A stretch of 64,000 nucleotides of DNA from Rhinopithecus roxellana (lineage: Eukaryota; Chordata; Mammalia; Primates; Cercopithecidae): contig NC_044552.1 in assembly GCF_007565055.1 (NCBI RefSeq), positions 35,520,069 through 35,584,068 of the forward strand. The letters run 5' to 3'. Of the stretch, positions 44,800-57,049 are shown piece by piece. The stretch's first letter is position 1. Each line of letters starts with the position of its first letter. The notes below the pieces were generated by a model that saw only the letters and a list, made by a program, of their open reading frames with translations, searched no databases and had not been told where the DNA came from. A program made the translations under genes and the position numbers.

Positions 44800-44965
44800 C
44801 CAGTACAGGGCAAAATGCTCCACGTACATCATGCCTATGGCCCAGGCATTATCATCTCTTTCTTGTACATAAAGAAATGGGCGTTCAGAAAGATTAAGTG
44901 ATTCATCCAAGGTCACCCAACCTGTGAGTGGCAAAGCCCACATTCCAACCCAACACACAGCTCTT
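44800..44965 (-). repeat. MIR
   Basis: GTTCAGAAAGATTAAGTGATTCATCCAAGGTCACCC, reverse sense. Confidence 0.78.
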
Positions 44966-45129
44966 GCAGACATCACCACCGTCATGATGCCTGGCTATAA
45001 CCACTTCCTCTGAGCCCCACTGCAAGCCTCATCTCATCAAAGAAAAGCGCTAAGTCTCCTACCCAACTCACCCCAACAGGACGTCACATACAGAGCTTCT
45101 CAGTAATATAGCACTACCACTGCTACTAA

Positions 45130-45345
45130 TACCACCACCTCTCTATTATACAGCACTTTCCACTTAGGCAGTTCATACAGTATGATCTTACTTAAACCCA
45201 CAACACTATGCTCCCATCTCCATCTCACAGAGGAGGAAACTGAGGCATACAGAGGTTGATGAGTTGCCCTAGTTTACACAGCTAGGAAATAGCCAAGTTA
45301 GGATTCAATCCCAGGCAGTCTCACCCCAGTGCTACACCCCCTCCC
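45130..45345 (-). repeat. MIR
   Basis: CAGAGGAGGAAACTGAGGCATACAGAGG and TTTACACAGCTAGGAAATAGCC, reverse sense. Confidence 0.87.
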
Positions 45346-46509
45346 TGATAATGTCTGCTGGCTCCTCCTTCAGTGGTAGCTGTCACAAGCACCCTAGTTT
45401 GGGGCTTGCCTCCCTCCTGTGAGGCCTCTCTGCAGGGGTCAGAGGCCAACTGGACCCCGAGGGGTGGATGTGGAAAGCCTATCTGAGGAGCACTTTCAGC
45501 TCATCCTTTCCAGGTGTGGTAACACCACCCCCTCTCCCACCCACTCACAGGAGCTAGAGCTGGAAGGATGAGATGCTGGGAGAGCAATCAACACACAAGC
45601 ATGAATAGGACACCTACTGCATGCCCAGCTTCAAGCTGTGGCAGGTGCAGGAAGTAGAAGACTCTGTCCTTACTCTCCTGCCAGAGGCTCCAGTCCCCAG
45701 AAATGTCCAAAGGAGTAACCCCTACCACCCCCACCCCCTTCAGTGCTGGCTGCACCAGATGTTGGCAACACTTAGAAACAGGGCTAAAAATAGACTCCAT
45801 AATGAATCTGTGCTAAGAATAACTTGGGCAAACAGCCCTTCAGGAGAGGACACTGTCTGCCAGGGAGCCACCACCTCCTCCCACCTCCCAACCCGGCCTG
45901 GCCTACCCCCTGGCCCGTCACTCGGAGTCCCCCACAGCCAGCAGAGGACCTGGAGCATTTCAACCCTGACTGCTGTGTTGATGGAGGCACTGGCATGCCC
46001 ACATGCACCCTACATCACAAACCAGGTGACCGGTCATCCCCCATGAAGGGCGGGGGCATCAAAGGACTGAGCAGAAGCTGGTGGGGACTCCCTGCTCCAG
46101 GTACAGCTGTACTGAGGCGCCAAGTCACTTGAGTTGTTTCCCCACTCTAACACCAACTCCCAGCAGGAAGCTAGGAAAACAGGCCCCCAGCTTGAAATTC
46201 GTGCTTCATTTCACATCTCACCTGGGACGTGGGTCCCTCGAGTCAGCTAGACTGACCCACCTCAGACATGCTCAGGGGAACTGAGAGCAGAGAGGAGCAG
46301 CAGTACACTGAAGGGCAGACCCCAACTGTGGCCAGGGGAAGGGATCAGAACTTAGCTCCCACAGCCAGGGCCTCCTTTTCCCATGTCCTCTTTGCCTCCA
46401 GAAATTATAAAAACTGTCAGACTCATGGATCCCATATCTGCATATGAACTGAAAATTATAGAGCACGTTCATGTCAGAGCTGAACTTCTCAAAAACTCCA
46501 GAAGACAGA

Positions 46510-46600
46510 CAAGACAATGAGCTTCATTATACAATTGAAGAGAATGAGGCTCAGGAAATGGAATTAACTTGCTAGGGGCCCTGCAGCTGGGATGAAGCCT
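46510..46600 (-). repeat. MIR fragment
   Basis: AGAGAATGAGGCTCAGGAAATGG then CTTGCTAGGGGCCCTGCAGC, diverged reverse core. Confidence 0.55.
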
Positions 46601-46834
46601 TATTGCCATCTATTAGTCTGAGAAGGATCTCCCAGCAGCCACAAACTAGGCATAGCTCCATCTCATAGCAATGCCCAGAAGGAAACAGACACCTTCTAAT
46701 GCTGGAAGCCAGCGGGAGGGGCCAGAAAAAGGTAAGGAGCCCTCAGGAAAGAAGCAGCAGCACACACAACACTTCTCTGAGGACAAAGGAAGGAGGAAGA
46801 GGAAGAGGTATCCTGGGCAGAGCACTGGCCACGG

Positions 46835-46960
46835 AGTCAGGAGCAAGGAGTCTGGCCCTAACTCTGTTACAGGTAACTGCATAACCTGGGAAAATCCCTT
46901 CCTAAGTTTCATTCCAGGTCTTAGTTTCTCTATCTGGAAAATGGGGCTTTAAACACCAGG
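46835..46960 (+). repeat. MIR fragment
   Basis: GGGAAAATCCCTTCCTAAG and CTTAGTTTCTCTATCTGG, forward sense. Confidence 0.6.
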
Positions 46961-47064
46961 CCTTTGAGATACCCTAGAGTATACCATGACCACATATTGG
47001 AGATGTACAACAAAAATTAGCATATCAAAGGTTCTGACAAGTCCTACAGCAAAGAAACCCATTT

Positions 47065-47224
47065 GGGGTTTTGTGTAGTTGCATGTATTTATGGAGTACA
47101 AGGTGATGCTATGATTTATGTGCACCATGTGGAATAATTAAATCAAGTTAATTAACATATACATCACCTCAAATTCTTGTCATTTTGGGTGGTAAGAACA
47201 TTTGAATTTTTGTTTTGGGTTTTC

Positions 47225-47255
<31 letters not shown>

Positions 47256-47700
47256 TGGAGATAGGGTCTCGCTATGTCACCCAGGCTAGAGTGCAATGGC
47301 ATGATCACAGCTCACTGCAGCTTCAACCTCCCAGGTTCAATTGATCCTCCCACCTCAGCCTCTCCCATAGCTGGAACTACAAGCATGCATCATCACACCT
47401 GGCTAATTTTTGTATTTTTTTGTTTGTAGAAACAGGTTTCATCATGTTGCCCAGGTTGGTCTCGAACTCCTGGGCTCAAGCAAGTCTCCTGCCTCGGTCT
47501 CCCAAAGTGTTGGTATTATAAGCATGAGCCACCACACCCAGCCAAGAACATTTAAAATTAACTCTTAAATGATTTTGAAATACACAATACATTATTACTT
47601 ACTATATTCACCATGCCGCATAATACATCTCAAGGAAAACAACTTATTCCCCCTGTTTAATTGAGGTTTTGTACCCATTGACTAGCATCTCCCCCTTCCC
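47065..47700 (+). repeat. Old L1-like fragment, split by the AluJ at 47239
   Basis: TTATGGAGTACAAGGTGATGC and ACATCACCTCAAATTC on the left; TTGAAATACACAATACATTATT and TTTTGTACCCATTGACTAGC on the right. Confidence 0.6.
47239..47543 (-). mobile_element. Alu (AluJ-type)
   Basis: A diverged copy flanked by AAGAACATTTGAA and AAGAACATTTAAA, inserted in an old L1-like fragment. Confidence 0.92.
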
Positions 47701-47937
47701 CCAACCCCTATTTTTCTTTTTTTTTTCCCTTTGACTTACAATCTCCTGTGCCTGCTTGACCTCTAAACCTTTCCACAGAAAACATCTTGGGAAACCCTGG
47801 AATAGATGTGGAGCCACCAACTGAAATGCCTGCAGGGGCCAACAGGAAACATGAAAGCCTGAAGCAGGCCCAAACACAATCCGTCGGGACCTGCGGTTAG
47901 CTGCAAACCCTAAAGAATTCCTGAGAGCTCTGGAGCA

Positions 47938-48472
47938 CAGGGGTCCCCAATCCCCAGGCCACAGACCCATACTAATCCACGGCCTGTTAGGAACCAGACC
48001 ACACAGCAGGAGGTGAGTGGCGGGCAGGCAGGCAGGTGAGCGAAGTTTCATCTGTATTTGCAGCCACTCCCTGTCACTCACATTACCACTTGAGCTCCAC
48101 CTCCTGTTAGATCAGCGGTGGCACTGGATTCTCATAGCAGCGCAAACCCTGTTGTGCACTGTGCATATGAGGGATCTAGGTTGCATGCTCCTTAGGAGAA
48201 TCTAATGCCTGATGACCTGTCACTGTCTCCCGTCACCCCCAGATGGGATCATCTAGTGGCAGGAAAACAAGTTCAGGGCTCCCACTGATTCTACATTATG
48301 GTGAGTTGTATAATTATTTCATCATATATTACAATGTAATAATAATAGAAATAAAGTGCACAATAAACGTAATGCTCTCGAATCATCCTGAAACCCTCCC
48401 CTGTTGTTCATCCATGGAAAAACTGTCTTCCATGAAACCAGTCCCTGGTGCCAAAAAGGTTGGGGACCGCTG
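47938..48472. mobile_element. MER1-type hAT-Charlie DNA transposon, non-autonomous
   Basis: Begins CAGGGGTCCCCAATCCCC and ends GGTTGGGGACCGCTG, matching inverted ends. Internal text (GCCTGTTAGGAACCAGACC; TCTAATGCCTGATGACC) is familiar from MER1A/B. The right flank GTCTAGCA fits the hAT target preference. Confidence 0.88.
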
Positions 48473-48482
48473 GTCTAGCACT

Positions 48483-48840
48483 TGTATTTCACTGAAGGTC
48501 TCCTTCAGGACCCACCCAACATCCTCAACAACGCTATTGAGAGGATCAAGGAAGGGGTCAGTACCCTGTGTCACACAACTGAGGAGACTGAGACCTAGAA
48601 GGCCAGACACCCGGCCCAGGGTCACACGGCAGTTACTGGCATGCAGGAGAGGTCATGAAGCAGGTCCCATTTATTCAGCCCTTATTGTGTACTACATACT
48701 CCTCAGTCATTACCTCACACAGCTCTCACAACAACCCTTTGAGGAAGGCACAGAGGAAGAAACCAATGGTCAGAGAGATTCAGTCACTGTTTGAGGACCC
48801 ACAGCTAGAAAGCGGCACTACCCAGATTTGAACTCTGGTA
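48483..48840 (-). repeat. Two MIR-like fragments in series
   Basis: A diverged copy to about 48650 (CAGGGTCACACGGCAG), then a clearer one (GAAGAAACCAATGGTCAGAGAG, ending in CCACAGCTAGAAAGC), both reverse sense. Confidence 0.7.
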
Positions 48841-49045
48841 TCCTGAATCCAGAACTCAGGCCCTCAGGCCAGCTCTCTCACTTACTAGCTAGGTAACCTT
48901 GGGAGAGAGATTTAACCTCTCTGGGCCTCAGTTTCCTCATCTGTAAAACGGGATAATAAAAAGACCTGCATTTGATTATTGTATAAAGTTTGCAAATATA
49001 TAAAAGTGCTTAGCACAGCGCTGGCACACAGGAGTGCCAATATAT
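48841..49045 (+). repeat. MIR
   Basis: TAGGTAACCTTGGGAGAGAG, CCTCAGTTTCCTCATCTG, forward sense, so it faces the preceding reverse copy. Confidence 0.85.
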
Positions 49046-49814
49046 GTGACCTGTCATTAAACACCACATTCTACTGTGGGAGCTCATGCCTGAGCCTCTG
49101 GGCTCTGTGCTCAGTGGGTTGGAAGCCACCCACAGCCTCCTGGAAACTGGCCCCTGCCAGTCAGTCCTGGGTTACTGCCTCTCCACCTGCCACCAGAGTC
49201 CCTCAAGCTGGGACTCCTAGGGTACTCAAGGATGAGTGGAGCTTTAGAGGTTGGGGGTTCCCAGATTAGGCCAGAGCTCAGTCTCATCCTCTGAGGCCCC
49301 TACTGGGCTGCCTGCACTCAAAGCTGGGGATATCCCTAGCCTGCCATGGGTCACAGGCTTCTCCTCCCACTGCCCTAGGTCACAGGGTAGGGAGGCCAGG
49401 GGCTCTCCAGACAGGCAGCTGATGTCCTCATGACTTTCCCCAATTCTTCTAGCCTTAAAGACAACAATCATAACCCACCGAGAGCTCTCCATACTTCCTG
49501 CAGCTGGTTCATCCACAAGATGGGCATCACCACCCAGGAGGCTGGCTGCTCAGGGGACAGTGTGCCTCCTTTACAGATGGAGAAACTGAGGCCCTGACTA
49601 GGCCAAGCACTTGCCAGGGGAGGGATCTAAATTGTGGGAAGTCTTCTGGCTTCTGGACAGGGCTCAAGCTGAGAGCCAGGATGCAGGCCAGGCCCACATA
49701 GGTCTCATCCATAGTGACTATAGATCCTGCAAGCTGGGGAAGGGGGCATCAGTAAGGCCAAGTCCTTCTCTACCCCACCCCACCCCAGCCAGGGAGACTG
49801 GCACATCCCTCACC

Positions 49815-49907
49815 CATATATAATTATTCCATTATATATTACAATGTAATGATCATAGATATAAAGTGCACAATAAATGTAATGCTCTTGAATAATCCTG
49901 AGCCCCC
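49815..49907. repeat. Fragment of the same MER1-type internal segment
   Basis: Matches 48310-48398 at roughly nine bases in ten by eye (CATATATTACAATGTAAT-type core, AAAGTGCACAATAAA, AATGCTCT). Both transposon ends are missing. Confidence 0.75.
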
Positions 49908-50346
49908 AGACAACCTCCACCCAACCCCCTGCTCCAGAGAGCAGCTTCTACCAGGCCTGGCCCTGCAGGCTTCCACTGACGGCAGCCTCCCACCTTTCCA
50001 GGTAGCTCTCCAACCCCCAGCCCCCAGGACCCAGGCCAACCATTCACCCCACCTCCTCTCATCGTCCCCACCTGACACAGGGTCACCACCCAGGAATCCC
50101 TCTCTTACCACTCGGCTCCCTCCTCTGCTGACCCACAGGCTTGGTAGCCACCTTGCTAAGAACTGGGCCCTGATTCTCCAGTGAGACCATGAGGTTTGCT
50201 GAGGCACCCTGGCCATAGTATTGCTGCTGCGTCTTATACTCAGTAGGTACTCCATAAACATGGCACAGGAGGGACAGAATCTCTGATGCGGTGGCACCAA
50301 AGTTTTGGACCATGACTCACAGAAAAATATACTTTATTTGACACTA

Positions 50347-50385
50347 GGCACACATACACACACACACAAACACACACACACACGA
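50347..50385 (+). repeat. (AC)n microsatellite, interrupted
   Basis: CA units broken by AT and AA. Confidence 0.9.
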
Positions 50386-50629
50386 AACGTGTTCTACACA
50401 ACAATGCTTACTGATACTGAGCAATACATGTGAATATTTTCTAGTCTCTTCTTTTTCATTAAAAAAAAATATATTCATGGAGACCCACTAATACTGATTT
50501 CATGGCTGAATTAGGATCCAGTTAGTGGCCCTGATCCACAATTCAAAAAACCTCCCTCCAAAAATATCTGTGCAGCCCAACTCCCTGCCTGGCGTGTGGC
50601 CCTCTCTACAACAGGTGCCTAATAATGGC

Positions 50630-50825
50630 ATCCATCGATCAGACACTTACTCCAGGCCAGACCTGTGCTAAGCATGTTACTATGATGTCTCATTTCATCC
50701 TCACCATCACCCTAGGAGATAGGAACTACTATCACCCCCATTTTAAATGTGGCGAAACTGAGGCCTGAGGCCACACAGTAACTGACTCAGACAGAGCTGA
50801 AAACCAGGCCTGTGTGAATCTGAAG
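50630..50825 (-). repeat. MIR
   Basis: GCGAAACTGAGGCCTGAGGCC and CACAGTAACTGACTCAGACAG, reverse sense. Confidence 0.75.
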
Positions 50826-50966
50826 CAATATTCAGAACCACCACACCCTCATGCCCAAAAAGGAGTGGGCTTCAACCGCTCTCTCAAGACTACACACTGG
50901 CAGGAAGCTCACTCTCCCAGGAAGTCTCTTCCAACTCCAACTACTAATAAGCCATTCCCTATATTA

Positions 50967-51269
50967 TTTTTTATTTGTATTTTTTTTGAGGCAGAGTCTC
51001 CCTCCATCGCCCAGGCTGGAATGCAGTGGTGTAATCTAGGCTCATTGCAACCTCTGCCTCCTGGGTTCAAGCAGTTCTCCCACCTCAGCCTCCCAAGAAG
51101 CTGGGATTACAGGCGTGCACCACCACACCCAGCTAATTTTTTGTATTTTAGTAGAGATGGGGTTTCACCGTGTTGGCCAGGCTGGTCTAGAACTCCTGAC
51201 CTCAGAGGATCCAGCCACCTCGGCCTCCCAAAGTGTTGGGATTACAGGTGTGAGCCACTGCACCTGGCT
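50967..51269 (-). mobile_element. Alu (AluS-type)
   Basis: Perfect 15-bp target duplication CCATTCCCTATATTA at 50952-50966 and 51270-51284. Confidence 0.95.
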
Positions 51270-51524
51270 CCATTCCCTATATTAATTTAACTCTTTATAG
51301 CTGTGGGTTACTTTGATTACCTAATTGGAGGTGGCACAGAGGAAAGAGAGGGCTCCCTGGCCAGAGCCCACAGGCTGCAAGGCCAGCCCTCATACCCCTC
51401 CCAGCAGACCCTCCATCCTCCTCCTCCCCCATACTTCTATTGGAACCCAGAAAAGGGGCAGGGATGTGGGTGAGGGGCCCACCTGTGGGCTGAGTGGACC
51501 ATTCTGCCATTCTCCCTCACTGAT

Positions 51525-51695
51525 GTCACTGCCCTGGAGCAAGTCACTCTAGCCCCTGTGCCTCCATGTCCCCATCTGCAAAATGGGAATGATGGCAGCA
51601 TCCCCCTCATGGGGTGACTGTGAGGGTGAAGGGTCTGGCACAGGTGAAGCACTGGGCACAGTACCTGACACGGAATAAGGCCAGGTAAACATGAG
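51525..51695 (+). repeat. MIR
   Basis: GGAGCAAGTCACTCTAGCCCC and CCCATCTGCAAAATGGG, forward sense. Confidence 0.75.
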
Positions 51696-51789
51696 CTCTT
51701 ACTGTCATTCTCAGTTCCAGCTCAAACTTCCACCATCAAAAATGATCGTCAGGAGCCCTGGGCAGCTTTTTGCCATCTGCACACAAACA

Positions 51790-52150
51790 TGCTATGTCCT
51801 GGTGAAATGTTAACCTGTGCAGGCGCTTAGTGGGTGGCAGGCTCTACTCTGAGCACTTCACGTGAGTAAAGTCTTTTACTCTTCAGAACTCACAAGCTGG
51901 GCACTATAACTGTCATCTCCCTTTTACAGATGAGGAAGCACAGGAGGGTAAGTAACTTGCCAGCATCACGAAACTGCAAAACAGCAGGGCCAGGATTCAA
52001 GCAGGTGGATGTAGAGCATATGCTCCTAGCCCCTAATGTAAATGGGTATTCACTGTGGCCTGGCCGGTGACATGCTAAGCACATCCTGCCCATGACCTTC
52101 TCACTAGACCCTCGAAACAAGCCTGGAGAGATGAGGAAACCGAGGCACAA
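51790..52150 (-). repeat. MIR, probably two copies
   Basis: A first copy runs to about 52020 (CCTTTTACAGATGAGGAAGC). A fragment near 52060-52150 repeats GAGATGAGGAAACCGAGGC. The first contains the TCACGTGA at 51858. Confidence 0.7.
51858..51865. promoter_or_regulatory. CLEAR/M-box palindrome TCACGTGA inside a MIR-like repeat
   Basis: The context is CACTTCACGTGAGTAAAG. The palindrome lies in a MIR-derived sequence, where the usual consensus at this point lacks the CG, so it probably arose by mutation in the repeat. Confidence 0.45.
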
Positions 52151-52334
52151 CTCTGGCTGACTCCTGATTTCCCATGCTGTCCATCCCGCACTCCCAAGCT
52201 TGGCCACCTGCCTCCCCATTCTTTCCCCTACTCCAGCCTTGGCCATGCTCAAAGATCCCCACCCCTCCCCAAAGACATCCCAATGCCAGTGCAGCCTGAG
52301 GGGCCTCATCCCTACCCACCCACCTCCCCAAAGA

Positions 52335-52620
52335 CACCACACACATGCACACACACTCACACACATGCACAAAGGCTCACACACATGCATGCACACACAC
52401 ACACACATGCATACAGGCTCACACACATGCACACACTCACACATGCTCTCACACATGCTCTCACACATGCACACAAGCACACACATGCACACACACAGAC
52501 ATATGCTGTCACACACACATGTACACAGGCACACACATGCACACACATGCACGCACACACATGCTCACACACATGCACACACATGCACACATGCTCATGC
52601 TCACACACATGCAGGCGTGT
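52335..52620 (+). repeat. CA-rich minisatellite with ACACATGC units
   Basis: About 285 bp of imperfect ACACACATGCAC-type units with GGCTCAC and TGCTCTC interruptions. It lacks stop codons in all three plus-strand frames, which produces long meaningless open frames. Confidence 0.93.
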
Positions 52621-54194
52621 GCTTTCATACCTTCAAGAGGGCAGCACCCTGGAAGGAGGCCCCTGGAATGCTCAGCTCCTCCAGGGGCCGGAGCCCAGGG
52701 CCGCTCCCCAGCCCCAAGGCCGGGCCCAGTTTCCTCATTTCCCCCACCGCTGCTGTTTCTCACCCAGCCCCCTGCACCTCACCCCAGAGGAAGTTGCACA
52801 ATCCCCTGGGAGCTGCAAATGTGGCCGAGGATTACTCACAGCACAGAGGGAACTGCGCCCCGACGGCCTCTCACACACCGCAGCCTACCCAACACAGACT
52901 GCTCCAATCTCACCCGACCGGCTCCACGCACCCACAGAGCTCCTCTCATGGCCGCCCCAACCCCAGCCTGGCCTCAGAGGGCCCTAGGCACCAAGATGGA
53001 GAGACACAGAGCAGCAAGAATTTTGCCCGAGTCCCAATCCCAACAGGTCCAGGGTAGGCCTAACCCTAACCCCAGCCCCGCCTCCTAGAGACATGTGTCC
53101 TTCTAGCCAGAAGTCCCACAGCTCACCATCTTCTTGACTGGCCACACACTTTCAGCCTTGGCTTTGGGCCTTCCCGGGGCCTCCAGACACCCAAGTCGAG
53201 GCCAAACTACAGCCCATCTTGACACGGAGCCTGAGACCAAGCAGAGCCCTGGGCAGCTCCGGGAGGATCCACACCACCGCACACTTTTCACTTGTGCAGA
53301 AACTGTTCTTGCTACACATGCGAGTTCAGTGGTTCCTCAGCCCCCCAGCACTTTTCTAACAGCCTGCCAAAGAGATTGGGCAGAGATTTCACTTAGTGCT
53401 TCTTTCTGGTGGCCAAGGGATTCCCATCTTTGATAAGCGAATACCCTTTGTTAAGAAAAGTTATGCTATTTGGTCATCTGCATCTCAGGGTGGATGAGTT
53501 TACTGGGCCCTTTCGTGAGTGCAGGTTTCAGGAAGGAAGGGGACAGCAGAGAGGAGATGAGGCAGGCCATGGCTCCTGGAGAAGGTAGGAGATGCCAGCA
53601 ATGTGAGGGAAGACCAGAACAGGGAGGCCAGAGAGGCCCAGGGAGGACTGACCCAGACTCTGGCCCAACCCTGGGCCTCCCTGGGCTGGCAAATTCTGCA
53701 AGGACACAAAGGATGAGTAGGAGCCAGGCCTGGGTGTGCACAGCCCCCAAGGAGGACCTCTGGCTCCCACTCTTTGCTGCCTAAGACCTGCAATGGGTCC
53801 TCAGATAAGGAACATGATAAATACCTCTTATCACCCCACAACCTTGGACTCCCATCCAGCTAAGGACAAAGTTGGAAATGCTTTTGTCCTGGGCCCCAAG
53901 GCTCCCAGAGAACCCCTCATTTCTGCAGCCCTCATCAAAAGGCTGGGGCCCCCAGGGACTGTGGGGGAAGCACCCCACAGCCCCTGCAGCAGCATGAACC
54001 AGGACTGAGGCTCACAGCTGTCACCTGACGCCTCCAGCTTGGTGGACAGGGAACACAATCAAGCAAGAAGGTCCAGCGCTGAAAAGTCCTGGCTCTACTG
54101 GAACGCAACAGCCACAAGGCCCCTGTGCAGGGACGCCTCCCAAAACACCTGTACATTCACCATCTCCCCCATCCTGACAAGAGCCCCATGAGGG
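52621..54194. other. TFEB 5' intron, unique GC-rich
   Basis: No repeats recognised between the CA minisatellite and the MIR/MER20 pair. Open frames here are continuations of the repeat's stop-free frames. Confidence 0.5.
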
Positions 54195-54310
54195 GGAGGG
54201 GCAGCAACCCTTGCTACCCATTTTTCAGATTCCAAGGAGGCTGAGGCTCAAATCACTTCAGTGACTTCCTTGAGGCCATGCAGCAAGTGTATGGCAAATC
54301 TGTTTCCTGG
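54195..54310 (-). repeat. MIR fragment
   Basis: GGAGGCTGAGGCTCAAATC and CTTGAGGCCATGCAGCAAG, reverse sense. Confidence 0.6.
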
Positions 54311-54324
54311 CTCTTTTCCTAGAT

Positions 54325-54486
54325 CAGAGTTTCTCAACCTCAACACCAGATACTCAGGGCCAAGTAATTAGTTATAGGGGCTGTCCCGTGCATTTTAAGA
54401 TGTTTAGTGGTATCCCTGGCCAATATCATCAGACATTGGCAAATGTTCCCTGGGGGGACAAAATCACCCCTAGTAGAGAACTACTG
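54325..54486. mobile_element. MER20-type hAT DNA transposon
   Basis: Ends CAGAGTTTCTCAACCTC and GTAGAGAACTACTG are diverged inverted repeats. Internal GGGGCTGTCCCGTGCATTTTAAG. The flanks TCCTAGAT and CCCTAGAA look like an 8-bp duplication. Confidence 0.85.
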
Positions 54487-54929
54487 CCCTAGAAGCACTT
54501 AAAAGATGGGCACCTGCCAATTCCAAATTGAAGGGTACACCTGCTGAGGGCTCTAGCCTGAGAGTCTCCCCCTCTCCTCTGCCAGATGTGCTAGGCAAGA
54601 AGGCCTGAAGGCTGGTGGGTACTCTGTGGGTTCAGTACCCTCTGGGAAGAGGCTTCTTAGCCCCAACAGGCACTGCCACTTAGGGGGTCTCCCCACAAGA
54701 CCAGTATCACCTTCCAAGTCCCAAGCTACACGCCAACCCCTTCCTGGCATTCAATATTACCCTGATCTTTCAACTGTTTTGCTCATATATTCCTATCAGT
54801 AAAAACTTTTGAGCACTCTCAATACATGCTTCTTCCTTACAAATTGCTCATATATACCCCGATGCATGAATATATTATAGATGTCAGCAAACATACCCAA
54901 AAATTGTATATTTTAAAAATGAGAATGAA

Positions 54930-55234
54930 GGCCGAGCGCAGTGGCTCACGCCTGTAATCCCAGCACTTTGAGAGGCTGAGGCGGGCGGATCACTAGGTCA
55001 GGAGATTGAGACCATCCTGGCTAACACGGTGAAACCCCGTCTCTACTAAAAATACAAAAAAATTAGCTGGGCGAGGTGGCGGGCGCCTGTAGTCCCAGCT
55101 ACTCGGGAGACTGAGGCAGGAGAATGGTATGAACTTGGGAGGCGGAGCTTGCAGTGAGCTGAGATCGCACCACTGCACTCCAGCCCGGGCAACAGAGCAA
55201 GACTCTGTCTCAAAAAAAAAAAAAAAAAAAAAAA
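54930..55234 (+). mobile_element. Alu (AluY-type)
   Basis: Perfect duplication AAAAATGAGAATGAA at 54915-54929 and 55235-55249, with a long A tail. Confidence 0.95.
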
Positions 55235-55431
55235 AAAAATGAGAATGAAAATGCAATACACCACAATGAGACATGTTACACACTCACCATCATGGCAGAA
55301 ATTAAACTGTCTAACAAGACCAAGTGTTGGTAAGGCTAAGGAGCAACAGGAACTCTATGGGCCACTTAGCAAGGAGTAAAGTAGTACAGTCACTTAACAA
55401 AATATTTACTAAAGTTGAAATATACATTAAA

Positions 55432-55760
55432 GGCTAGGCCCGGTGGCTCACGCCTGCAATCCCAGCACTTAGGGAGGCCGAGGTGGATGGATGACCTGAG
55501 ATCAGGAGTTTAAGACCAGCCTGGCCAACATGGTAGAACCCCAACTCTACTAAAAATACAAAAATTAGCTGGGCATGTTGGCGGGCACCTGTAATCCCAG
55601 CTACTTGGGAGGCTGAGGCAGGAGAATTGCTTGAGCCGGGGAGGTGGAGGTTGCAGTGAGCCAATATCGTTCCACTGCACTCCAGCCTGGGCAACACAGT
55701 GAGACTTCATCTCAAAAAATAATAATAATAAATAAATAACTAATAAAAAGAAAAGAAAGA
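55432..55760 (+). mobile_element. Alu (AluS-type) with A-rich mixed tail
   Basis: Full length with a tail of AAT and AAAT units grading into GAAA-type sequence. Inserted in the L1 fragment that continues on both sides. Confidence 0.92.
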
Positions 55761-56063
55761 AAATTAACAGACTATGGCTACACACAACATGAGTGACTCT
55801 CACAAATACACTGTTGGGTGGGAAAAGCATGATGTAAAAGATGTCTAGTGCCATTCCATCTGTATTAAATTTAGAGTCAGGCAAAACTAAACTCGACGTA
55901 GGGATGCAGGCATAGGTGGTTACATGAGAAAAGAAGCAAGGAGCTGATTATCATACAGTCAGGATCGTGGTTACCTCTGGGGGTAGAGGGCACATGAGTT
56001 GATTTTGGTGTACAAGCTACATTCTGTTGTTTATTCACTTGGGTGATGGTTGCCTAGGGGTTC

Positions 56064-56065
<2 letters not shown>

Positions 56066-56097
<32 letters not shown>

Positions 56098-56373
56098 TAG
56101 AGTCTTGCTCTGTCGCCCAGGCTGGAGTGCAGTGATACGATCTTGGCTCACTGCAACCTACGCCTCCTAGGTTCAAGTGATTATCCTGCCTCAGCCTCCC
56201 AAGTAGCTGGAATTACAAGCTCATGCCACCACACCTGGCTAATTTTTGTATTTTTAGTAGAGACGGGGTTTCACCATGTTGGCCAGGCTGGTCTCAAACC
56301 CCTGACCTCGTGATCGGCCCACATCAGCCTCCCAAAGTGTTGGGATTACAGGTGTGAGCCACCGCGCCTGGCC
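56066..56373 (-). mobile_element. Alu (AluS-type)
   Basis: Exact duplication AGGGGTTCACTTTT on both sides. It is inverted relative to the Alus at 54930 and 55432. Confidence 0.95.
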
Positions 56374-57049
56374 AGGGGTTCACTTTTATAATTATTTACT
56401 ATATTATATGTGTATGTTTATGCTTTTTTAAGCAACTATGCTATATTTCACAATTTTAAAAGAAAGAAAAGGGTGAGATATAAGTAAATAGATATAGTAT
56501 TTTCTTCCCATACCTAGTTTTGCAAAACACTATAATTAGATCCAAAGAAGTGGATGACAACCTATAGTTAGGCACAGGTCTGAAGTAGTGATAATACTTG
56601 GGCTGTCTAGGGAGGGTTCCTTCCCCCAGCTGGCTCAGGCCGCTGGCTGCCCCTCAACCCACAGGAGCCAGCTACCCTAGCCTCTTTCACCTGCCACCCC
56701 GCCCTGGATGTCCCAGCCACCACACACCCCTTCCTGGCCATAGGTAGGGGGTTGCATCAGGCTGGGTACCTTCGCAGCCACCTCCCCCTACCATTCTGAA
56801 TGGACCATTCTGCTGGGCCCCTGACAGCAGGACTTGGAGGCTCACTGTGAGAAAGGTACTGGTGGGGGGGGCCCCAGTCATCCTTTGAACACATCAAAAG
56901 AAGGAAGGTGGCAGAGAAGGAAATAAAGATGAAGGAGAGAAGGGGAGACAAAGAGCAGGAGAGAGATAGTCCAAGGCTGCAAATGCTGTGGAACTAGATG
57001 GAGGCTCAGAGGGTGGCGGAGGGTGGAGGCGGGGGGGGGAAAGGCTTGT

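Larger units (their letters stand above)
45346..47064. other. TFEB 5' intron, mostly unique
   Basis: Two weak MIR pieces (46510, 46835). Nothing else recognised. Confidence 0.5.
55250..56470 (+). repeat. Old L1 3' fragment, split by two Alus
   Basis: AAGTGTTGGTAAGGCTAAGGAGCAACAGG, GTGGTTACCTCTGGGGGTAGAGG and TTGGGTGATGGTTGCCTAGGGG are L1M-like and interrupted at 55432 and 56066. Confidence 0.7.

Noticed and set aside
52200..53088. Three overlapping 234-285-codon frames
   Set aside because: They arise from a stop-free CA minisatellite; the translations are His/Thr repeats.
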